DNA from: Capnocytophaga leadbetteri
GTDB lineage: Bacteria; Bacteroidota; Bacteroidia; Flavobacteriales; Flavobacteriaceae
Direction of reading: 5' to 3'
DNA: 64,000 nucleotides
Assembly: GCF_003054025.1 (NCBI RefSeq)
Contig: NZ_QBKG01000001.1
Location: 558,001 to 622,000 of the forward strand
In this document: positions 49,801 to 53,143 of the stretch, piece after piece
Layout of the letters: each line of letters opens with the position of its first letter
Numbering within the stretch: position 1 is the stretch's first letter
Program-made: the position numbers and the translations under genes
Notes under the pieces: model-generated
The model's database searches: none
What the model was told of the DNA's origin: nothing
The model's input: only the letters and a program-made list of their open reading frames with translations

Positions 49801-50152
49801 TGGACGTATCTTTAAGTTGGTAGTAGTGGAGGCTATAGATGCTAATAATTGTAGTTCTACACTTACGATAGAGAAGGAGTATATGAAGTCGGTACCGCCG
49901 GATTTCTTTACCCCTAATGGTGACGGACAGAATGACGGTTGGGATCCTGATATATACCGCAGTTATCCTAACTTAACGGTAGATATTTACGATCGTTATG
50001 GACGTTATATAAAGACACTTCGTTCGGGTCAGGTATGGGATGGTCGTTATGAAGGCAAAGAGATGCCATCAGGAGACTATTGGTATATACTGCGCACACA
50101 CGAAGATGATGACCGACAAGAGTATATGGGACACTTTACCCTATACAGATAA
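34877..50152 (+). CDS. Giant SprB-like T9SS adhesin 2 (5,091 aa)
   Basis: This protein has a signal peptide (MKRIILLQCFFLAAIWVATA). It has the same layout as adhesin 1: an N-terminal domain, a DUF11-like domain (LGETLRYEIKFQNQGND), SprB-type Cys-bearing beta units and a type B sorting domain at the end (FFTPNGDGQND, WDGRYEGK). Residues 1 to ~1511 are clearly related to adhesin 1 but differ throughout. The greatest difference is in the jelly-roll-like module near residues 1206-1429, which here reads LKEDFGKGNPYTTPPPG to NDFAFDDVTVYQVPESC, with a carbohydrate-binding look. From residue ~1512 onward it is identical to adhesin 1. Type IX sorting domains stay near the secretion site, so the variable N-terminus would be the exposed tip. 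No SprF/PorP-like gene is adjacent. The gene has its own promoter and terminator and may be independently regulated. Confidence 0.9.
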   Translation: MKRIILLQCFFLAAIWVATAQTQTTFNERYKATVKGDMIVVGNTVIGTTKTGDNNNRNLNNNDVKQVFVDIDNDLTTFNSSSAEVKDPNPTSACPRKVKKAYLYWASFPLSERNDWLTTKVDKSKVNKVKFKIDNGAYQEIIGDEVYSNKSTIFIYRADITDKLNKVAGTYTVADLQAGQGRGWGLTAGWTLFIVYEDTSEPARNITLFDGYTEVDAAHPRTVKVSGFKTVPAPLPVNAKIAFAAVEGDATGTGDQLKITTNKISNEVLYAPDRPYNNFFNSTITDENGINYNRKPKSNNMLGFDIGVFKLENANKRILGNDTTEASLHLTSAGDYYVPFMFAFNVEVIEPTVLMSKRVFNSANQDVTGKNTIALGETLRYEIKFQNQGNDNAKDLEITDIITDNLDSSITNITTSDNKITTNYNPANRKLIISVPDELVKKNGKEYTVSFNVKVTNKCNQWKNPCANEIKNIAYATYKGELNNTTTFTPKSSSTLFTACGLGVEGPSNFIVNANFSNCTFKNDPVVLCQPSLVLTATAGFTSYTWSKVGDASFSHTGAAITVTEAGTYKVAKSKTGCATMYEEFEVNPNDKEAAHPIEKKIIDKEISGEIYVCSSDGKKYPQVYLCGKDASLNIKLAVANAESYVWEKMAATCAGKSLDCPASRPSQASCWSAFGTGAEKQITAAGDYRLTITYAGGCVVTYYFRLTKDDTELKATVKNEICNTKGSITIDALGAGFKYALKQNNIIVKSWQTSPVFSGLSAGIYKVLATNPSANTTSVVTCIYEIEKTVLQKTPKLKLTVTNPLCKGGNGSLQVQLSDAPYYPYTYKVYKDNISGALVEQKVITSATDAAAAGFIKALPAGIYVVVVENNDGCTIRATDKIIEPTLLKLDVAPHDIMCNEGTINVSAQGGTKDSNGYTFELYKATTFIARASSQASHTFTITDKGVYTVKVIDANNCETTKTITIQELPAPTIGAITPQLYDCGAKVKIVFPEPQSTVSYTYEYSLTSAKQTSREFLNLTPGQSVTPRLYYTYGGKTCQIDLPAVQLPNAANGNLIASAGVAQLVGCGTGANAGKALVHFTNVQGGVGTITYNFGDGVWTETSSKWLAPGTYNLSVKDGIGCARTNLKVEVKDKPKAPVFSNTSITYTCDGKGSVTIKNDKPSYTYKYQLDGGAETTTAQFSNLSPGIHTITIKYDDPLATQPGILLKEDFGKGNPYTTPPPGMTPAYTLIDPRTQYLNWNTYFVAGKKDLGGTTKIWWDGSAHFPNDHTNPSDNSSRYLAVDFGPLIEQGAIFYEKDVIDVLPNQPIEFEMFGFNLVSSYSGAGCVNPVMIMEIVALDDAGNIVQEGGTDKILGRIESQEIPQNGNNMNAWFRFASDGTGVNAGVSPVAKVNPGTYKRLKIRIRTKWNTSACNDFAFDDVTVYQVPESCGFTATHTIKIEDGKGFAVDTSTEQITSAKCNGELGQYKVKLKNMPNGQYYYAVSGYNNFNFNASTPNNDTFVWNGYAGNYTVKFRGELNNSNCEFTRTFTITQPAVLTLSLDASKSDTYLACNPAIARVTMTATGGTLPYSYALYKGTVTITAAQTSPQFTLTQTGTYRVIVTDANGCQQNNNFTIINAPVLTLTGTTDITNNNYCMSSATAGKVQVKVTDAQNIGTSPYTFFHNGTRVAIQTAAAYTYTNLQVGVHTFTVIDKYGCVASYTTEIKRMITADGSSGVAVVAKDITCHSGNAARGELNFKVKDGYAPYTYIVKNAANTTVQGAQAVPANKIATYLTATPGAYTIEVTDSKGCKVSGTATLTAAVRPTAVVSTTAVVCYGANDGTISLTISGGTAPYKISIDGGTQQNVTGNQHRFTGVTGGNHTVRITDARECYNDITVTVAAPAAPLRGFAVVSKLIGCGDNDGDPAHKNKAKVAFTNVTGGYGTSSDYRYKFDSNFDIYPDGWLPAGTHTVTVRDKAGCELDISVTVPKRIDPPTGTTYTITSYDCDGKGTIRISGLPSTYSYTYTIGGKIATGTTATIMGLTPGSYTMTISYTQGAASCPQEIVKTVVIPGGQEFKASVLSQTNVDCKNNSTGKVTFRVENLRGGSYNVSLSSSIRHAPGYTSYVQSPTFEVDNLEAGTHTITFNYRPAVAGAPTCVVSRTITITEPAELTLTATIVEPAMCSNAHFAKVQVTATGGTGAYTYFYLVGGTLKATNTTGLFTGVATGTPSFVVKDANGCSKQVDLTNFIPTPKTVSFTIQATECYAGDNQGVIKVKIADGNGGYTVSLNGSAAVSPTTDSVTHSFTGLRQGSYTVTVKDQYGCSAQRAIDIYPSLTVKVNVTDQGACTQAKLEVLTSGGANGKEYRFYKAGSTPPPYGTANTYTLLSRFSTPSEDWVVQVKSDLCEKTYTVTLQNVGVATYTQQVVQPECQGTATGKIILANLNGGKPFKIGVQRPGVAGTQTQTGVSGSYTIANAVAGVYTITIQDVFGCSSVRTITIEDKPELMGNFAVASTATCTTALFPLTLTMSSTTFNTYISGTPLRDIYYSINGGAYQQLTTPQAVITPGFAPGTEIRVKFKTVAQGAGPTGVAICSSSESTYKVPHMLSNVTVQTNLGNFANGCNGVNGFTATVTIPSGEGEAPYQFSKDGGLSWVSALSATQSNTAVFTGLEVGRTHTFMVRDNKGCTAAYTGDVYSGTTLGLQVGLVATPNCAAGTGGGLRVELKRNSTASLGSHFDWEIVPPVPGGSATNVPMISAGTATTLITLTKIVPVGTYYVKVTEKNGSSCVWYSRDAKVKQLDPITGTVSVSSNITCDAAGVVEVLNVQGGGGQYTYTLEPVAPTTFVTPIATANNRVQVLRDNISNPNVNTLRYPAAPVTITVKVKVIDQYGCDIDLGNHNLVVQPKPAIYTVTYTGCSNGNFTLVVTPTERTIWAPSTNITAYEYSKDGGLTWTTTNVFANESAGTYVMVVREKNTGCEATQTLTVHDPLEASARVSKLIGCVTGTNAEITIRVDKGSGNYTYNITPPSGTTYTGSTFLPVTGSTASEAVQPIGNTPGTYTVTIKDNGQLHCSPTIVVVSVASPSYPEIKVSTQSVTCFGSTDGSMNIVELGSGNYIYTSIAGPSGPVTAPRWNLGTRSAKDLEAGVYTITVKNNDSGCSTTTVVRVGTPPALTLSATLIQVDQFACGNNGQTNQAKIVVPPTAIAGGTGTRTIEFEDAYGNKVYSNTYTLGIAEGSVVTITLRDASGCYTSVTKTIVPYERIDVANLQVVSATTCQVATVTLTMTKDGVLPFGAGVIYYYEGATAPTVAIGTAPWQTGNTFTVTPNATHKFWIGNKNTGCIVSYDYISPDPNTFRIVDVQTRNIACGSDGTATFTLEGLDSLHTYQVSVTPSGGTINPSPMFAGTNTKFNISGLAAGIYTVTVKDQQTLCEQVQRFSIESPTQTLTATTSVRSITCVSGNNDGEIRIENVSGGWGGYQYHIGTTITPPTASGAWTTTTYKSGLVSDTYYVWVRDNLRKDCPLLVASITMNNPTPISGTLTVTQENCVAGTGEISVATITGGDGVNYTYQLIKDGVKEGIPQSTRTFTGLGAGNYEVVVSDSWGCPATLTLATGKLHEPISNVQVQIVKEVTCASPTGATLSVTHQGGSNSITYTLTPSGGGTTTVSTIPVFIGVPAGSYIVGVKDNKTACAIVTTTIEVTPAVPVAFTYTQTNVGCHGGNNGRIDVTIPGTQTQTDYVIQIEGAGGFITRTETVNTTPKDFSILGLKAGVYTVTVYSSRACQSSQTITITEPAQLVVSSTTVTTHFSCDTNNQARQAIVQAIAAGGVTGTYTYNFEVFDGQSTSTTGYTNSSVVSISSNGSYTQTVVVYVRDANGCTANSVNSPTVIPPLKRITAIKAQQTRPIDCQGLEAVDFTIEGGSNQGYIVRVTGGTTTPSIYTVTSGVSVVSVTFTAPGYYEVTVTDSATGCYDSVNYGIANYDNISISAAQTKPVTCAAGNDGELTLSMRGYAGNYTFRVVNEYGVEVVSSTAGRNDTSDPRTQPIGGLSAGKYYVEVTETQYPYCTKTATLATLSGPSSALTASTTITNQIKCGSGQTGSFMVTAAGGWGNYEYRLTVGTPTPAAHSVYGNYSSTSVFEGLVSETYTVWVKDQNGCETSVTQVMSPPAPIAATVTKTDVKCFSERGGSITVSGTTGGSGNYTYELWEVGGAQIYGAQTSTTFTGLDAREYKVKIVDGWNCDLTIPVTIDEPQEIKVTASIVSPTTCLQTQATIQVTATGGSGSYQYRQGTSGTFTTNNLFTLPPGTYEFYVQDANGCPSAASNKVEVVAVQPVSLTVNTADAFVKCNGEATARITFSATGGVGGYQYSLHHGNPIAPAMTISATQINATDWAFSGLATGTYFVKVKSGVDCEDNSSQIDIREADAISVTSTVSNVTCKGEKDGKIIVTAEGGTGTIVYAISPRFDRVVESGVFEKLAPGEYVVRIQDANGCHRDEIFKITEPDLIRVRIDRQTDEVCYGANDGTISVTITGGTQSYSTSIDGGVNWYLGKTLYTGLASGTYIIKVKDAMSCTTESDPITIKGGVDLQATATVEYSCPSNSVNNAIRVRVNTDVAAQTTFALDGVAQASNYFTSVTAGVHTITVRHQGGCVQTLTVNVENYAPLSKTVSVTHITCYGEIDGKVQINVTGGTGSYTYSITPQAGTFSGTNMFVNLPKGQYTIQVKDAVIGCEVSERITIEEPDVLKLGVVKTVTETCYQQSDGQLEFMIQGGRAPYSYELKDSQGNVIDTRMGIATGTTVSRTNMAPGAYSLVFRDGNCPQTQNITIAAAPSLQATATVGFECSTVSTTSSNPYIQITLARDNSDGLISSQTLSYSINGEPIKPFVGYVDGNLQVLRTRNIENNGIYTITIFYRPLGMTSLCSSTLAGTVSVTRYPGLEILDKTDPREINKVRVKVVGGNPREGDTPYSITFNGSYENGESEYMLKPTDPTSRVVNGRIFKLVVVEAIDANNCSSTLTIEKEYMKSVPPDFFTPNGDGQNDGWDPDIYRSYPNLTVDIYDRYGRYIKTLRSGQVWDGRYEGKEMPSGDYWYILRTHEDDDRQEYMGHFTLYR

Positions 50153-50190
50153 CAATAAAAGCAAGCACTACGAAAATAGTGCTTGCTTTT
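39411..50190 (+). repeat. 10.78-kb perfect direct repeat, copy B
   Basis: Second copy of the segment at 19170-29949, same orientation, 20,241 bases downstream. It begins inside a codon pair of the TVKFRGEL segment and ends in the terminator T run. The 9.46 kb between the copies holds the sucA promoter, sucA, the plug-like gene, sucB and the unique 5' part of adhesin 2. Confidence 0.95.
50157..50190 (+). terminator. Terminator of giant adhesin 2
   Basis: Same hairpin as at 29916-29950, with a T run one base shorter. On the minus strand it may also stop transcripts of the lipoprotein gene ending at 50211. Confidence 0.9.
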
Positions 50191-50210
50191 ATTTTATAAA
50201 ATACTGACAA

Positions 50211-51317
50211 TTATTCGTTATTGGTATCTATATAGCGCATACGTTCATCCAAATCATTGTTGTAAATCTTATTAATATGAGAGATGATACTATTAAAAGT
50301 ATCTTCTAAAAGATTAATATTGTTTTTAATGGTCTCTTCTTTAAAATCAGGGTTGTTTTTAACGTTGTCTGCTAATGATTTGATTTCTGTCTGAAAGAGC
50401 CTAAAACGAGCTTTTATACTAGGAATATCGATTCTTTCAGGGAAAGTGTCACTCAGCAATTCTTGTAAAGTATCTTGCATCTGTGTAAGCCAAAAATATA
50501 CTGAGTAATAAGAACTTTCTACTCTTGAGTTTTCTCCTATTATTTTGTCAGAATATTGACTTACTTTCTGGAAGTTTTTAGCAGCTAATTCGAGTACTGG
50601 ACGATATAAAATCACATTGTCATTCGCTTTTGCTTCTTCATCTAATGATAGCTGAATATTGTAGTATCCAGTCTTCTTAGGGGAAAATGCTACTTCAAAT
50701 TCTTTCCAATCGTCTACTAAAGCTCTTCTTTTTACATTAGCAGATAGAGGAGAAAGTGTGTCAAGTGCTAACTGGGTGCTTAATTCTTCTTTCTCTCCTT
50801 CAGAAAATACTAAATTGAGGTGAGGGTAGTTTATTTTCTTAGAACTTACTGAAAATGTATAAGGTATATTAGCTACTAAAAAACGTCGCCATTGTAGAAA
50901 AGCCTTTCCTTCTTCTTTTATTTTTTCTACTCTAAAAACAGTGTCTTTTATACTATTAGGTGGAGTACGCCAGTCGCGTTCTACTAAGGTATTTATACTT
51001 TCTGTTTTAGAACTAATAGGGTGAAGACGGCTGTAAATGAGTAAGCTGTCAGGGTTAGAAAGCACTAAAGCATCAGTGTTTTTTATCTTGTTAGGCGCCA
51101 TTGATATGATGATCTGCATTAATGACTGAAAGTTTTTCCATTGCCTTAAATCTTCCTGAGCTTTTGGTGTGAGCTCTGTTAGTTTTAGCTCTTTAAAATC
51201 AACTGATTTTACTTTATGTTCTGTAGGGATATTGTCAGAGGTCTGCTGGCTTCCATCACACGATATTAAGCCTGCTACTAAAAGTAGAAGACCTACTTTA
51301 AAAGCTTTGTTTTTCAT
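50211..51317 (-). CDS. Lipoprotein of unknown function
   Basis: A 368-aa protein with a lipoprotein signal (MKNKAFKVGLLLLVAGLISC, Cys20). The mature part has an extended beta-rich centre (KINYPHLNLVFSEG, GYYNIQLSLDEEAKAND) and a helical C-terminal third rich in Asn and Lys (DNVKNNPDFKEETIKNNINL). I recognise no family. It follows rpsT by 82 bases on the same strand, so it might be read through, although the gap contains a weak hairpin. It converges on giant adhesin 2, sharing the intervening hairpin. A role with the adhesin is possible from position only. Confidence 0.65.
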   Translation of the reverse strand: MKNKAFKVGLLLLVAGLISCDGSQQTSDNIPTEHKVKSVDFKELKLTELTPKAQEDLRQWKNFQSLMQIIISMAPNKIKNTDALVLSNPDSLLIYSRLHPISSKTESINTLVERDWRTPPNSIKDTVFRVEKIKEEGKAFLQWRRFLVANIPYTFSVSSKKINYPHLNLVFSEGEKEELSTQLALDTLSPLSANVKRRALVDDWKEFEVAFSPKKTGYYNIQLSLDEEAKANDNVILYRPVLELAAKNFQKVSQYSDKIIGENSRVESSYYSVYFWLTQMQDTLQELLSDTFPERIDIPSIKARFRLFQTEIKSLADNVKNNPDFKEETIKNNINLLEDTFNSIISHINKIYNNDLDERMRYIDTNNE

Positions 51318-51345
51318 ATTCTACTATTTTCATTAAAACACTAAA

Positions 51346-51371
51346 GCCAGACTTACTTACATAAATCTGGC
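51346..51371 (-). terminator. Weak hairpin after rpsT
   Basis: GCCAGACTTA (51346-51355) pairs with TAAATCTGGC (51362-51371) with one mismatch and a 6-base loop. On the minus strand it is followed by a broken T-rich stretch, so it is at best a weak terminator for rpsT. Confidence 0.3.
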
Positions 51372-51399
51372 ATCAGTGATAAATCTAAAACCTAAATGA

Positions 51400-51657
51400 C
51401 TACTTAGCTAATTTGTTTAAGTGCTTAGCTAAACTGCTTTTTAAATTCGCTGCTTTATTAGCGTGAATAATATTTCTCTTAGCAAGTTTATCAATCATAG
51501 AAACTACTTTAGGGAAAAGAACCTTAGCTTCTTCTAGATTTTCTAAAGCGCGTAGTTTTCTAACAGCATTACGTGCTGTTTTGTGTTGATAGCGATTGCG
51601 TAAACGAGCTGCTTCGTTTCTTCTAATTCTTTTTAACGCTGATTTATGGTTTGCCAT
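51400..51657 (-). CDS. rpsT: 30S ribosomal protein S20
   Basis: An 85-aa basic, helical protein beginning [20 protein letters not shown], the canonical S20 start, and containing [19 protein letters not shown] near its end. It binds 16S rRNA and is needed for 30S assembly. I see no TAnnTTTG element between it and the tRNA genes, so it may be transcribed from the promoter at 51979-52008 together with the two tRNA-Glu genes. Confidence 0.97.
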   Translation of the reverse strand: MANHKSALKRIRRNEAARLRNRYQHKTARNAVRKLRALENLEEAKVLFPKVVSMIDKLAKRNIIHANKAANLKSSLAKHLNKLAK

Positions 51658-51724
51658 TTTTCCTTACTATTTTATTTTTATCATTGTATCTTTTTACAGA
51701 TACTTTTCGAAATATTGTATTTTG

Positions 51725-51796
51725 TAGTCCGTAGGGGAATCGAACCCCTGTTACAAGGATGAAAACCTTGCGTCCTAACCCCTAGACGAACGGACC
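51725..51796 (-). tRNA. tRNA-Glu (UUC), copy nearer rpsT
   Basis: A 72-base cloverleaf. The acceptor GGTCCGT pairs with ACGGACT. The anticodon stem CAAGG/CCTTG holds loop TTTTCAT with anticodon TTC, and the T arm AGGGG-TTCGATT-CCCCT is canonical. CCA is not encoded. It is identical to the gene at 51852. Confidence 0.97.
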
Positions 51797-51851
51797 TTAA
51801 CCTTAATTATTCAACTAAAAATAAAGTTGTATAAAAGACATTTTTTATTTG

Positions 51852-51923
51852 TAGTCCGTAGGGGAATCGAACCCCTGTTACAAGGATGAAAACCTTGCGT
51901 CCTAACCCCTAGACGAACGGACC
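51852..51923 (-). tRNA. tRNA-Glu (UUC), promoter-proximal copy
   Basis: It has the same 72-base sequence as the gene at 51725-51796, with anticodon TTC. The 55-base spacer between the two is AT-rich. It lies just after a flavobacterial promoter, so the pair is one transcript. Confidence 0.97.
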
Positions 51924-51978
51924 TTAATTTTTTCAATCTGCTTATTATTAGCAATGCATTTTTCTCTCAATGCGGTTG

Positions 51979-52008
51979 CAAAGGTACGACTTTTTTTTAT
52001 TCCTGCAA
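51979..52008 (-). promoter_or_regulatory. Promoter of tRNA-Glu pair (and probably rpsT)
   Basis: On the minus strand TTG (52008-52006) and TACCTTTG (51986-51979) are 19 bases apart, 56 bases before the first tRNA. Confidence 0.65.
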
Positions 52009-52119
52009 CATTTTTAGTGAAAAAATTAAATATTTTTTTCTTATTTTTTTATATAAATCTGATTATCAGTATTTTGTAATATTATTTACTTAAAGATTCT
52101 TTTCTGTCATTTTACTCTT

Positions 52120-53130
52120 TTATTCCAAATTTGAAAGAAAATTTAGTGTATCTACATTATCAGCATACTCCCATAACTGGGGGATTTGTGTATTTCCGAA
52201 AGCTATTTCATCGGGTAGTAATCCTTTTGCTACTACACATTGTATTTGCTCGGTATCGGTAATGAGTTGTTTTTTCAGAGCTTCTGTATCGGTATAATAC
52301 TCGTAAAACAAGGTAGCTATGGGTGAAGCATAACTCTTGTCTTCTTTTAATATTAGAAAACCATTTTCGAGTAGCTTATATAAGCTCATTAGGTATACAG
52401 CCTTGTTATAATCATAGTTGTTGGCATATTTTTGTTCGTTAATAATATCCCGATAGGTGTAAATAGCTTGAAAAAAAGCGTCAAAAGAGTAATTTTCGGG
52501 TACAAATAGTTTAGAAACACTTCTACAGCCAAGTCCGTAGTACTGAAAGATATCCTTTCCTAAGGCAGTGAGCTCCTCTTGGGTTTCTTTGCCAGTAAGT
52601 ACAGCTACAGAGTTTCTATTTTTTCTGATGATATGAGGCTTTTTGCCGAAATAGTATTCAAAATAGCGCGCTGTATTATTGCTTCCTGTAGCAATTACTG
52701 CATCAAAGTCAGTTACTTTCTCATCTGAAAAGGTTACAGCTTCTGCCCATTCAGGTATTAGGTCTCTTAGTTGCTTTACTATAAAAGGGAGTAGTAGTTT
52801 GTCTTCCGACGAAAGTTTTACTACCGCTTTATGGCCTGACACCCATACGCATAGTAGGTCGTGAAAACCTACTAAGGGGATATTGCCGGCCATTATCAGC
52901 AATATTTTCTTTACATTTTGTGGTTCGGATAGCTTATAAGCCGATAACCATCGTTTTATATTAGCTTCTGATAACGTTGTAGCCCAAGTGGTGCGAGCAA
53001 AAGTTAAGTTATGCTGTGTAAACCAACTGTTTTGCTGCTCAGCCTGTGCAAATATAGCTGAGAATCGCTCGGTATCATTGAATAACTCTCCTAATAATAT
53101 CAGTTTTTTTGTTAATTCACTATTTGTCAT
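52120..53130 (-). CDS. LuxC-like acyl-CoA reductase
   Basis: A 336-aa aldehyde-dehydrogenase-fold protein resembling the LuxC acyl-CoA reductases. It has IMAGNIPLVGFHDLLCVW (nucleotide-binding region), ATGSNNTARYFEYYFG and the active-site Cys202 in YYGLGCRSVSK. Such enzymes reduce acyl-CoA to an aldehyde using NADPH. Bacteroidota commonly carry a copy outside any bioluminescence operon, often near a ferredoxin and serC, though neither is present here. The gene starts 13 bases after the DUF5686 stop and is likely co-transcribed with it. Substrate and pathway are unknown. Confidence 0.85.
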   Translation of the reverse strand: MTNSELTKKLILLGELFNDTERFSAIFAQAEQQNSWFTQHNLTFARTTWATTLSEANIKRWLSAYKLSEPQNVKKILLIMAGNIPLVGFHDLLCVWVSGHKAVVKLSSEDKLLLPFIVKQLRDLIPEWAEAVTFSDEKVTDFDAVIATGSNNTARYFEYYFGKKPHIIRKNRNSVAVLTGKETQEELTALGKDIFQYYGLGCRSVSKLFVPENYSFDAFFQAIYTYRDIINEQKYANNYDYNKAVYLMSLYKLLENGFLILKEDKSYASPIATLFYEYYTDTEALKKQLITDTEQIQCVVAKGLLPDEIAFGNTQIPQLWEYADNVDTLNFLSNLE

Positions 53131-53143
53131 TTATCATTAATCA

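Noticed and set aside
19170-50190. Composite transposon or integrated plasmid bounded by the long repeats
   Set aside because: No transposase, integrase or terminal inverted repeats are visible, and the repeats are parts of coding genes; sucAB is a normal chromosomal operon.
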